Assembly: GCF_040549045.1 (NCBI RefSeq)
Contig: NZ_JBEWTB010000002.1
Location: 124,001-188,000, forward strand
Source of the DNA: Endozoicomonas sp. NE40
GTDB lineage: Bacteria; Pseudomonadota; Gammaproteobacteria; Pseudomonadales; Endozoicomonadaceae
Length of the DNA stretch: 64,000 bases
Direction of reading: 5' to 3'
Shown: piece after piece, positions 55,313 to 63,639 of the stretch
How positions within the stretch are numbered: the first letter of the stretch is position 1
Layout of the letters: every line of letters begins with the position of its first letter
The notes under the pieces: generated by a model
Told to the model about the DNA's origin: nothing
Database searches by the model: none
The model's input: the letters and a program-made list of their open reading frames with translations, nothing else
Position numbers and translations under genes: made by a program

Positions 55313-56122
55313 TTATATATTGAGTTCAACAAACACCCCAAACGACAGCCAGCGATTTCGTACACCGTCTCTGTGTTGCCAGGAACGAGTTACCCTCTCT
55401 AATGACAGGTTGAGTGAAATAGCTGTGTGTTGCAATGCGCCTGATACATCCATACCCGACTGCATGGCCTGCAGAAAAACATAATGCGCTTTAGTCAGTG
55501 ACAAAATATGGGTCTGGTAGTTTTTACGAACCATCATCAGGCTAACGGGTTGGAAAGGTGGTAATTCAGGTTCCTCTTTACGGCGAACTGCCTGATAAAA
55601 ATCCATCACAGGAAAACTGAAATGACCAAGCTTTATGGCTGGCTGCAGTTGCAGGTGCTGGTCATCCGTCTCTTCTGATGCACTGATCATTCCCTCAGCG
55701 CCCGGTTCATCAAATAAAACAAACAACTGTCGTTCAAACGTTGCCAGTTCCACCATAAAAGTAATCCAGGCTTCCTTGACTGAACTGTTTTTATCGGGTC
55801 GGGAGCCTGCCAGATAGGAAGGAAAACGGCTGCCTAATTCGTAGAGGGTATAACTCTGAGAAGGGTTTTTACGCAAATATTCCAGACTGAAATCATTAAA
55901 GAGCCTCTCACCCAGCGCATAACACAAAGCTGGAAACTGTTCTCTCATGCACTTCAGTAATCTGGCGTAGTAACTGCGTTGATAAATAGCCAGCCGTGCC
56001 TGTGGTGACTGTCGGGATGAAGCGGCAATTTTAGTACCCGCTGTCTGGACAGAAGTGTCGGATGAATTAATCAGCACTTTCTGCATCCAGCTCTGAAACT
56101 GGTCAAGATCAGTGACCGTCAT
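55313..56122 (-). CDS. DUF2063/HvfC-BufC-type partner of a DUF692 enzyme
   Basis: The 269-residue protein starts with the DUF2063 pattern (FQSWMQKVLIN, QARLAIYQRSYYARLLKCMR and EQFPALCYALGERLFNDFS). These proteins bind the precursor peptide and deliver it to the DUF692 enzyme, as TglH, MbnC and HvfC partners do. It overlaps the DUF692 gene by 4 bp, implying coupled translation, and is the last gene of the operon. Confidence 0.85.
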   Translation of the reverse strand: MTVTDLDQFQSWMQKVLINSSDTSVQTAGTKIAASSRQSPQARLAIYQRSYYARLLKCMREQFPALCYALGERLFNDFSLEYLRKNPSQSYTLYELGSRFPSYLAGSRPDKNSSVKEAWITFMVELATFERQLFVLFDEPGAEGMISASEETDDQHLQLQPAIKLGHFSFPVMDFYQAVRRKEEPELPPFQPVSLMMVRKNYQTHILSLTKAHYVFLQAMQSGMDVSGALQHTAISLNLSLERVTRSWQHRDGVRNRWLSFGVFVELNI

Positions 56123-57084
56123 GAGTTCTCCACTTCTTTCTCCACAGCCGTCGCTGCCATAATGTCAGGCACCATAAAATCGACGGGTGTCGATAGATAA
56201 GCAGATCTGGAAACAGCTGAACCGGAGGTTTGAAGATTGTCCGGTTGACCCGACATATACTTCCTGGCTTTCAACAGCTCCGACTGACAGACTTCAAACT
56301 CCGGTATATTGCCATCCCACTCAAGCAGGGTTGAAACCCCTCCGGTCATTTGCCAGGCCATGCGATACAACTCCCAGACTGCATCAGTAACGGGCTGATC
56401 ATGGGTATCGATAATATGACTACCACAGTGAGTGTGGCCAGCCAGATGCATCTGTACCACCTTATCCATTGGGAAGCTCCGGAGGTACTGAACAGGATCA
56501 AGTTCGCTGTTAAAGCAGGTAACAAATACATTGTTCACATCCAGCAATAAACGACACCCGGTCGCCTCACTGAGATGCCTGAGAAAATCAGGCTCTGTCA
56601 GCGTAGACTCCGTAAAGCTGATATAAGAACTTGGATTCTCAAGCATCAGTGGCTGCTCAAGGTAGTCCTGAACCTGGTAGACTCTGGAAATAACATGTTC
56701 CAGAGTCTTTTCTGTCATGGGTAATGGCAACAGATCATGAGTCTGCAGGCCATTAACGCCAGTCCAGCAAAGATGGTCACTGATCCAGACCGCTTCTACC
56801 TCTCCAGCCAGTTTCTTAAGCTTGCGAAGATAATCAAAATCCAATGGGTCCGTACTGCCAATGGACATGGATACACCATGAAGAACCACCGGATAACGTT
56901 CAGCGACTGACCGGATAACGTACCCGGGACGTCCGCCGGAATCCATAAAATTTTCAGAGATGGCTTCGAACCAGTCCACTTCTGGCCAGTGGCTGAGAAT
57001 GTAGTCAAAATGACAGTTACGAAGCCCCATCCCAAGTCCAAGATCAGGCATCCGGTCAGGGGAGGCGGAAAGATGATTATTCAT
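56119..57084 (-). CDS. DUF692 multinuclear iron oxidase (MNIO) family enzyme
   Basis: The 321-residue TIM-barrel protein has the DUF692 metal residues: WFEAISENFM, VLHGVSMSIG, WISDHLCW, LENPSSYISF, LLLDVNNVFV and QMHLAGHTH. Family members (MbnB, TglH, BufB, HvfB types) use two or three irons to oxidise Cys or Asp in a partner-bound precursor. The adjacent Cys-repeat protein is the obvious candidate substrate. It has 3 bp to that gene and overlaps its DUF2063 partner. Confidence 0.9.
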   Translation of the reverse strand: MNNHLSASPDRMPDLGLGMGLRNCHFDYILSHWPEVDWFEAISENFMDSGGRPGYVIRSVAERYPVVLHGVSMSIGSTDPLDFDYLRKLKKLAGEVEAVWISDHLCWTGVNGLQTHDLLPLPMTEKTLEHVISRVYQVQDYLEQPLMLENPSSYISFTESTLTEPDFLRHLSEATGCRLLLDVNNVFVTCFNSELDPVQYLRSFPMDKVVQMHLAGHTHCGSHIIDTHDQPVTDAVWELYRMAWQMTGGVSTLLEWDGNIPEFEVCQSELLKARKYMSGQPDNLQTSGSAVSRSAYLSTPVDFMVPDIMAATAVEKEVENS

Positions 57085-57087
57085 GCT

Positions 57088-57726
57088 TTATGCACAACCA
57101 CCAGCGCCACTCATACCACTGGCACCGCAGGCCGTCATATTCCCACGCTCCCTGTTATCATCCGATATCCATAAATAAGAAGGTCCTTCCCTGAAGATAT
57201 CACCATTCTCAACAACAAAATTTTCACCTCCAACCGGAGGCAGGTTTTCAGGCAGGTCCTTATTTTTCTCCCGCAGGACTGGCCATACTTGTTCATGGAA
57301 AACAGCGCGAGCACGCTTCCAGACACTGGTTCCCTGATATTCACCATTAGTAATAAAACGCTGGGAATTAATAGGGGTTGCACAGGAGCCCAGAGACTGA
57401 CAGGCATTCATGCCCGGATTGCTCATTTCTTCCGCTGTTCCATAGAGTCCGCATCCTCCCTGTCCTTTACAGTCATTCTGTACATGACAGTTGTGGTCTA
57501 CAGCTGTCGAACAGAAGCCCTGTCCTGCACAGGCATTAGGATCATCACCATTAGGCCCAGCAATACCAAAACGGTCCTGACCGGCACACTGATTGAGCCC
57601 CATGCAGGCATGCAACTCAGCTCCAGGCGGCTGCTGACCAATCTCTTTTGGGAAATCAGGGGCATTATTAAATGGGTAACACTCCGGCACCGGATAACCC
57701 GGGCCTTTTTTTATGCTGTTTGACAT
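57088..57726 (-). CDS. Cys-repeat protein, candidate MNIO substrate
   Basis: The 212-residue protein has 12 Cys, ten of them in a CxGxxxC-like series between residues 40 and 115: CMGLNQC, CAGQGFC, CHVQNDCKGQGGC and CQSLGSC. It ends with CGASGMSGAGGCA. A 70-residue domain without Cys (about residues 125-190) separates the repeats from the Cys-containing tail. There is no signal peptide. The start at 57726 follows GGAGGAG at good spacing. By position and Cys pattern it is likely the substrate of the DUF692 enzyme; it could instead be a metal-binding structural protein. Confidence 0.75.
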   Translation of the reverse strand: MSNSIKKGPGYPVPECYPFNNAPDFPKEIGQQPPGAELHACMGLNQCAGQDRFGIAGPNGDDPNACAGQGFCSTAVDHNCHVQNDCKGQGGCGLYGTAEEMSNPGMNACQSLGSCATPINSQRFITNGEYQGTSVWKRARAVFHEQVWPVLREKNKDLPENLPPVGGENFVVENGDIFREGPSYLWISDDNRERGNMTACGASGMSGAGGCA

Positions 57727-57767
57727 TATCACTCCTCCATCCATAGAAAAGACGCAAAAATCATCGC

Positions 57768-59354
57768 TTACTTTAAGTAGTCAGCAACATCAGGAAGGTG
57801 CAGAGGGTTATTATCGCCCCCTACAGCAATTCCAACGTAGTATTCTATATCGCTGGAAACACCTGTATTTTTTCCTGCATTAATAGCAGCCTGCCCCAAT
57901 CCAGTCAGTTTTTTAAATGCTTCTTTAGCATCTCCTAAACATACAAATTCGAAAGTGGGCGCCATCTTTTGCCCCGCCGTTTCGGGAAGATCAATTTTAC
58001 GCATAGTCTGAATATATTTATCCAGAACCCAGATCATGGAACGGTGCAGTGAAATATTAAAATAGTGCTTTTGCTCCTGTAATTCATCATCAAGATTTGG
58101 ATCGGCATACACCTGAAAAATAGTCTCGGTCATAATCAACATATATTGAAAAAGGCCATTACAGAATTGCGATATAGGTTGAAGCTCTTCCGGATAGTCC
58201 TCCGTCTTTGGATTATCCGGAAAATTAAAAACAATCTGCTCTAACACTTTCTTATTAATAGTTGGCTTAACCGGCAGGGGAGGAATGGGCTTTACGGGTA
58301 ACTCTTCATCGTGATGATGAGACTGATATTCTTCAAACTGAGCCTGTAATTTCAGGAATTTATAATAATGAGATATTTCATAGTGCGATGAAACATCCCA
58401 TCTTGAATGGCCCAGCCCTTCACCCTGCTCACAAATAGTATCAATGGCTTGTAATGCATCATCCCGGCAACCGATGGTCATTAACTGAGGCTCGGCATCA
58501 TTGTGATGAGGACAACCCTGAGGATTTGCCGAACCCGGTTCTGATTCTGATACATAGATGTTATCGTTAGCAAACCGGGCCACCTGTGCCGCACTGTGCG
58601 CCTGCCCCGGATTTTTCCATTCATTAAAACGGGATCGGGGGCTGGCAGTATCAATATTATTGGCTGAATAATTGTATGACTGAATCTGATAGTTTACAGA
58701 CCCTACTCGAAAATCACTGTCTGTCAGCTTTGGTGAGCGCAACATACAGCGAATATACGAGTAAAACTGACCAATGGATTCCCAGTCAGAATCTTTAGGT
58801 AGCAACGGTCCCTTTCCTGGCGTCTCAATCTGCAGAAAATGCCATAACTGATCATAGCTCAGCTTTCCCAGAGGAATAGATACATCCCCCTTACCATCAG
58901 GACCTAAAGGGCCAGTATATTTATGATTAGGTAACGCTGTCGGATAGCTTTGAGGTGCTTTACCATATAGCTTTGGAGATTCCCCAAAAAGAGCAAAATA
59001 AATATTGGCAGAAAGCGACATATGTAGCATTTCTTCAACAGCCACACTCATAATATTGCTACCCGCTTTGTTGGCGAATAAATTAATATCTCTGATTTGT
59101 TCGTCACTACTATCAATTGTCTTAGTGCGCGAAATAGAGTAGTAAGTAAACAGGTAAATGGGAATAGTCGCCAGCTCAATCTGGCAGGCTGTTTGCAAAT
59201 CTTCCTTCAGCCGTCGTCTAATTTCAGAACGTGACCATTTACTGACCGTGTTAGCAACAAACTCATCCTCTGCTTTCTGGATAACCTTATTGATCGCCAG
59301 CTTTGCCTGATTTTCTATTATTATTGCCACGCTTCCATGCTTTAAGCTTTCCAC
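57768..59354 (-). CDS. VioB-type ferritin-like protein
   Basis: The 528-residue protein has a ferritin-like four-helix pattern with Glu60 in CQIELATIPIYLFTYY and E108xxH111 in VAVEEMLHMSLSANIYF, as in the ferritin-like (PF12902) domain of VioB/RebD-type iminophenylpyruvate dimer synthases. A His-rich segment (SHHHDEEL) lies near residue 345. Those enzymes handle amino-acid-derived imines; its role here is unknown. The GTG start has AGGAG 8 bases upstream. It begins the operon, 41 bp before the Cys-repeat gene. Confidence 0.78.
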   Translation of the reverse strand: MESLKHGSVAIIIENQAKLAINKVIQKAEDEFVANTVSKWSRSEIRRRLKEDLQTACQIELATIPIYLFTYYSISRTKTIDSSDEQIRDINLFANKAGSNIMSVAVEEMLHMSLSANIYFALFGESPKLYGKAPQSYPTALPNHKYTGPLGPDGKGDVSIPLGKLSYDQLWHFLQIETPGKGPLLPKDSDWESIGQFYSYIRCMLRSPKLTDSDFRVGSVNYQIQSYNYSANNIDTASPRSRFNEWKNPGQAHSAAQVARFANDNIYVSESEPGSANPQGCPHHNDAEPQLMTIGCRDDALQAIDTICEQGEGLGHSRWDVSSHYEISHYYKFLKLQAQFEEYQSHHHDEELPVKPIPPLPVKPTINKKVLEQIVFNFPDNPKTEDYPEELQPISQFCNGLFQYMLIMTETIFQVYADPNLDDELQEQKHYFNISLHRSMIWVLDKYIQTMRKIDLPETAGQKMAPTFEFVCLGDAKEAFKKLTGLGQAAINAGKNTGVSSDIEYYVGIAVGGDNNPLHLPDVADYLK

Positions 59355-59655
59355 TACCTGCTCTCCTGCTAAGTATTAGGAATCAAAATCGCACTATAAA
59401 TTTTCTACTGATTATTCATGTAGCGGTCAAGTGGAACAGAAGCTTAGAGGTTAATGTGCCAGTCTGCTGACTGCGGGACAAAGAATTGAAGAGCGACATT
59501 AAACTCACGTATTAGTTTTTAGCTGATTCATCAAGCTCCTGAAAACACTCAACTCTTTGAGAAAATACGCTTTCTGCAGGAAAATACTCCAGATCCTTTC
59601 ATGCCCTCACTGCTATATTTAGAGTCCTGATAAACCAGCATGGGAAATTTAAACC
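59355..59655. other. Divergent promoter region of the ferritin-like/MNIO operon
   Basis: This 301-bp region separates the minus-strand operon from the plus-strand acidic protein. It holds the promoters of both; no clear operator was recognised. Confidence 0.5.
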
Positions 59656-59982
59656 ATGTCAGAAGATATTGCATTCAAGATCCAACTGGGCTTAATCCTT
59701 CCAAAGCTGAAAGATAAATTATCTTCAGATTTAACTGACATTGTCAGAGAACTCGTTCAGATCGTTTCCGCAGGAAGCATTGAGGACGATGACGCTCCTG
59801 ATATCGATTCTGTTAAAGAAGTCATCATGAAAGACCTGGAAATTTTTCTGGATAAAGAAATATTCCCTGTTATCGAAGCTGAAATGAAGCCAGCACAGGA
59901 AGACGAGCAGGCAGAGGAAGCGACAGAAGAAGCAGAAGAAGCGACAGAAACAGAAGAAGAACCAGAGCCGGAAAGCAGCTAA
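59656..59982 (+). CDS. Unknown small protein with acidic tail
   Basis: The 108-residue protein is helical for about 75 residues (KIQLGLILPKLKDKLSSDLT), then Glu/Thr-rich (EEATEEAEEATETEEEPEPE). No signal or known domain. The acidic tail suggests a soluble binding partner. It is divergent from the ferritin-like operon and followed by a hairpin. Confidence 0.6.
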   Translation: MSEDIAFKIQLGLILPKLKDKLSSDLTDIVRELVQIVSAGSIEDDDAPDIDSVKEVIMKDLEIFLDKEIFPVIEAEMKPAQEDEQAEEATEEAEEATETEEEPEPESS

Positions 59983-60018
59983 AGTCAGTTTTCAGACTCG
60001 CCTTTATCACTCTAACAC

Positions 60019-60059
60019 GGATCACCCGGCAAAGCGTAAGTTTTTTGCCCGGGTGATCC
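60019..60059 (+). terminator. Terminator-like hairpin after the acidic protein
   Basis: GGATCACCCGGCAAA pairs with TTTGCCCGGGTGATCC (one bulge) around a T-rich loop, 37 bp past the stop. No long T tract follows. Confidence 0.6.
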
Positions 60060-60149
60060 ACGCAAAATGATACATAAAAGGGGGACTTTAGTATTCGGGC
60101 AAATGGCGGTTTTTTAAGGTAAGGTTTGCTGGGCGCTCACATATTTACC

Positions 60150-61547
60150 TCAATGGCAGAGCGATGAAAGGAGAAGCGTGCTCCTTCTGTTGGCCAACGG
60201 GGCTGATGGTCTACTTTCAGCTGCTTTAAGCGCTGACTGTTGCCGCTGCCTCTGCTGATGAAATATTTTCGCTGTCGACTTGAAAACACTTTTTTCTGAG
60301 CCTTTTGCCTGATAACCATGCAGGTAAAAACTCTTCTGGCCACCACATTCAAGTACTATCCGGGAAGCCTCGACAGAACGCTCCAACTCCTGAAGCTGCC
60401 GATCATGACTACCATAAGCAAAAATTCCGGGGCTGTCGAAAGTAGCTGGCGGGAAACCATATGCCATTAACAGATACTGCATCAGCAGACAAAATGTACG
60501 ACCATTTGCTGAGTCAAACGGATGGAGGGCAATCATTTCGGAGATATGAGAACAAATCACCTTAAACAGCTGCTCCCGGCTGTTAACCTCTGACAGCGCT
60601 TTGTTCAGGCTCTTAAGACAAGCCGCCATCAAAAGTTCTACACCCTCCGAAACAGACATTGATAAAACAGTCTGACCGCCACGCTGTCTGATATGTTCTG
60701 CCCACTGGTTCAACCAATACTTCTCTTTATCTCCGTCGCCTGAGCCGCCCCCATAAAGCCTTTCCAAACGCCTGGAAATATCCACATCACGCTGGTCATA
60801 TTTAAGGTGGTAAAAAATGTCCTGAAGCACTTTGAGCAAAGCTTCGGGCTGCTCTCTGTTTTCAAGCAGCGCCCTGGCCTTCCCTTCTGGCAGGGGTATA
60901 AAAACAGGCGCTCCACTACCGACCTGAGCGCTGGAGGCAAAGCAAAAAACATAGGGCAAACCACGGCTTTTTTTCTGACTCCAAAGAGTCTCCATCTGCC
61001 TTGAATGGCGTGTTTCAGCTTCAGTGAGACCGTCCAAATCGTAGAATTTAACACTCTCCAGCTTTTGATGAGCCAATGGTACATATATTGTCGAAGGCTC
61101 ACCCGGTGACATTTCACTAAAAAAAATCCCTGGATTAAATCTGCTGTCATGCTCTGCGATGTTTCTATGTATCTCCTTTATAAAGGCGATATCAACCTGT
61201 GGAGTACCTTCAAGCTGGCTTAATTTTTCAGTCACATATATCCAGCCGTTGATCAAAGTCCCAAGACATCCCGGCTCTCTTCTTTCATACGCCTCAGCCC
61301 CTTTTTCCTCCCTGAGCAGGATACCGTCCACCAAAAGACGCGTCAGCTGCTTCTTTGGGTATTGCCAAAAACAGTGCAATCCCCTTTTCGGGTCTGCCGA
61401 AAGTGGCACCTCTGACGACTTGATCTTTTTCTGGGCAATACTTGTTGTTGCCTGAAGCGTCTCTGGTTGATCTGCAGCCTCTTCCGGGCGGCTGGATGTC
61501 CTTCCGGCAAAAAGAAGCTGCGCACTATTATGGGGGGTTACATTCAT
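60150..61547 (-). CDS. Fic-domain-like protein with altered catalytic motif
   Basis: The 465-residue protein has a Fic-like core ending in HPFDSANGRTFCLLMQYLL, near residue 345. The canonical HPFx(D/E)GNGR is changed: Ser replaces the acidic Mg-binding residue and Ala replaces Gly. The N-terminal 90 residues are polar and low in order, as seen in secreted effectors, and the C-terminus is basic. Fic proteins transfer AMP or other groups to target hydroxyls. Whether this one is active is open. A GAGGG site precedes the start. Confidence 0.7.
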   Translation of the reverse strand: MNVTPHNSAQLLFAGRTSSRPEEAADQPETLQATTSIAQKKIKSSEVPLSADPKRGLHCFWQYPKKQLTRLLVDGILLREEKGAEAYERREPGCLGTLINGWIYVTEKLSQLEGTPQVDIAFIKEIHRNIAEHDSRFNPGIFFSEMSPGEPSTIYVPLAHQKLESVKFYDLDGLTEAETRHSRQMETLWSQKKSRGLPYVFCFASSAQVGSGAPVFIPLPEGKARALLENREQPEALLKVLQDIFYHLKYDQRDVDISRRLERLYGGGSGDGDKEKYWLNQWAEHIRQRGGQTVLSMSVSEGVELLMAACLKSLNKALSEVNSREQLFKVICSHISEMIALHPFDSANGRTFCLLMQYLLMAYGFPPATFDSPGIFAYGSHDRQLQELERSVEASRIVLECGGQKSFYLHGYQAKGSEKSVFKSTAKIFHQQRQRQQSALKAAESRPSAPLANRRSTLLLSSLCH

Positions 61548-61570
61548 AGATTTCCCTCTCGTTCTCCTGT

Positions 61571-62815
61571 TTAATCCGTTTCATCATAGCGGTCAGGAAT
61601 ATAACCTTCGGTGTAATAACTGCTGAAATCGTTCATGGCGTTCCAGGCTGCATAATGCTTTTTCCAGGCTTTCAGATACCAGTGGAGCAGGTACTCATCA
61701 ACAGGGTAGGGGTGCTTTCCTGTCGGTTTTGAGTAATTGACCGGGTTAACCGGGCTCATGCGGTTTAATGGCCACAGCACATAAGAGAGAACCCCGTAGC
61801 AGCGGGTGTGATAACAGACCTGTGCACTTTCCGGACGGTTTAACCACTGGGTGAGTAACTTGAATGACGTGATTGACACGTATCCGGAATACCGGGCAAT
61901 GGACTGTTCAAAGCTTTTCTGTTTTGTGTTGGTATCATTAAGCCAGCGAATATACTGGTTTTCCAGCCATGAGTATTGATAAGCAGTCAGCACATAAGTG
62001 ATAAACCGGATCAGGCTGTGTAAGTCACCCTGATCAACAAACTGACCCTGTTCCTCATCCAGAAACCGGTTTCTCAGCTTTATGTAATTTTTCAGGTCTA
62101 AACGGGCATTGCGGTAGAAAAAATTGGCCGTTGATATTGTGTCGTAAGTGGCTCTGTAACTTAAAGAGCTCCCCCAGCCGTGGGACGTCCTGATCAGCTC
62201 ATAGATGGTGTGAGCTTTCTGATCCAGTGGCTCTTTTTCTGGAGGGTTGCCCGGCAGAAGGGCGTACAGTTCGACCGGATAAGTGCTCCACTGCCAGGGG
62301 AAAATAGCGAACTCGTTAAACAGGTTGTAGGTGTATGTTGTTTTTTTTAATGTTTCGTAAATCCTTGAGCTGATGGCTTCGGACAACAACCTGATCGCAC
62401 CATTATCGTCGCTTTCCTCTATTTTTTGCTCCAGATTTCTGGACAGTCCGGGCATCATTCCGGAGAGCCCGGAGCTGACTTCTGAAGCTATGATGTAGTG
62501 TTTTAGCTGCCAGTGTGTGACCGGCATTCTTGCAGGCAGGGAGTCCTGAAGCTTCTTAAGGAAAAAGTCTATCTGCTCACGTGCATGGTTTTTGTAGGAG
62601 TGGCCTGATTGTCCGCCTCCCCGGGACTCTTTTCTGCTTTCTGCTTCTATCATGGCCATGATGCCGTTGCAGACTATTCCACCAGAGCCGACGCCATAAA
62701 TGCACTCATAGAAGGACTCTTCAAAATCTGCCTGTACCAGCAGGGCCCGGCTAAGCAGTAGCAACGCAATTATAATACTGTACGGATAGTTTTTGAGCCT
62801 CTTGTTCTTATTCAT
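61571..62815 (-). CDS. Exported unknown protein
   Basis: The protein (about 414 residues) has a signal-like start (NKRLKNYPYSIIIALLLLSR, ending VQA/DF), several Cys (ECIYGVGSGGIVC and a later CYHTRCYG), and many Trp and Tyr residues in its C-terminal half. I do not recognise its fold. The ATG at 62815 follows GAGG at 5 bases; a GTG at 62821 is the alternative. It lies next to the Fic-like gene and the integrase remnant, so it may be island cargo. Confidence 0.6.
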   Translation of the reverse strand: MNKNKRLKNYPYSIIIALLLLSRALLVQADFEESFYECIYGVGSGGIVCNGIMAMIEAESRKESRGGGQSGHSYKNHAREQIDFFLKKLQDSLPARMPVTHWQLKHYIIASEVSSGLSGMMPGLSRNLEQKIEESDDNGAIRLLSEAISSRIYETLKKTTYTYNLFNEFAIFPWQWSTYPVELYALLPGNPPEKEPLDQKAHTIYELIRTSHGWGSSLSYRATYDTISTANFFYRNARLDLKNYIKLRNRFLDEEQGQFVDQGDLHSLIRFITYVLTAYQYSWLENQYIRWLNDTNTKQKSFEQSIARYSGYVSITSFKLLTQWLNRPESAQVCYHTRCYGVLSYVLWPLNRMSPVNPVNYSKPTGKHPYPVDEYLLHWYLKAWKKHYAAWNAMNDFSSYYTEGYIPDRYDETD

Positions 62816-63011
62816 TGGCACCTCGTTACTACGATTGATAGCGCAGGGTTACTGGTTGAAATACTTCCCGAAAACTGGCGGGTAATTTTTTGCACCTGAG
62901 GTCAGGTACTAAGGTTTGAAGTTTTTTTATACAAATAGTTCCTTTGTCTCAGGTTCAGTTTGAAAAAAGAGGTGGACGGGGTAAGCGGCTGGTGGGGACT
63001 ATTTTGTTAAC

Positions 63012-63038
63012 CACAAAGATCACGAAGAGCACAAAGGG
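63012..63038. repeat. Three 9-bp tandem units in the spacer before the integrase remnant
   Basis: CACAAAGAT, CACGAAGAG and CACAAAGGG follow one another. This kind of CACNAAG series is a known short dispersed motif in many proteobacterial genomes. Nothing else coding was seen between 62816 and 63130 apart from an 8-bp hairpin (CATGCTCC with GGAGCATG) at 63113-63133. Confidence 0.55.
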
Positions 63039-63130
63039 AAGACTTTCTTAACGCCGTACCGGCAAGCCAGCCCTTTAGGAACCCCATCCGAGAGGACGCA
63101 AAATCAAGGAGTCATGCTCCACTCCGGAGC

Positions 63131-63411
63131 ATGGGAGCTGAACTTAAGGCTGTAGTTCAGGAATGCCTTAAAAAGCCAGAACAGCATCTGATGCTTACCC
63201 CGGATTGAGCCCCGGAGAACTTCCCACATTGCATGAAATCCGGGCGTTGGGTTCATGGATTTATGAGTACCGGGCAGAGTTTAATCATAACTATGTACAA
63301 TTACTCCCGGGACACTCAACAGGAAAAATGGCGACTGAGTATCAAGAGGGGCATGAGATAAAGTATCAGGAAGTTGAGGCAGGTTTAGCCCTGAAAGGGC
63401 TGGATATTTAA
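63131..63411 (+). pseudogene. Decayed phage-type tyrosine integrase, C-terminal remnant
   Basis: Two overlapping frames together match the C-terminal part of a lambda-like integrase. The first (63131-63208) reads ELKAVVQECLKKPEQHLMLT. The second (from 63205) reads LPTLHEIRALGSWIYEYRAE, VQLLPGHSTGKMATEYQEGH and EIKYQEVEAGLAL, covering the box II His and Arg-H-x-x-type helix and the catalytic-Tyr region. There is a stop and frameshift between them and nothing upstream, so the gene is dead. It ends 78 bp before tRNA-Val. Confidence 0.75.
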
Positions 63412-63430
63412 AATTTTTCCATTTTTTCCA

Positions 63431-63471
63431 CTAACAAAAAAGCCCACCATGAAGGTGGGCTTTTTTGTTAG
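63431..63471. terminator. Palindromic terminator after tRNA-Val
   Basis: CTAACAAAAAAGCCCACC mirrors GGTGGGCTTTTTTGTTAG around a 5-base loop. Read on the minus strand it ends in six Ts, downstream of the tRNA. Confidence 0.88.
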
Positions 63472-63488
63472 TGCCACAAGGGCTTGTC

Positions 63489-63565
63489 TGGTAGGCGATA
63501 GCAGATTCGAACTGCCGACCTCCACGATGTCAACGTGGCGCTCTAACCAACTGAGCTAACCGCCT
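63489..63565 (-). tRNA. tRNA-Val (GAC)
   Basis: The minus strand folds as a 77-nt tRNA including an encoded CCA: acceptor AGGCGGT/ATCGCCT, D-arm GCTCAGTTGGTTAGAGC, anticodon loop TTGACAT (anticodon GAC, reading GUC), and T-loop TTCGAAT. It is followed by a terminator. A neighbouring integrase remnant suggests its 3' end has served as an attachment site. Confidence 0.95.
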
Positions 63566-63639
63566 GAAGTTGGGTGTATATTATCAACAGGAATGAAAAT
63601 TTCAAGCCCTGATTACTCCAAAATGATAATTCAGTGCTT

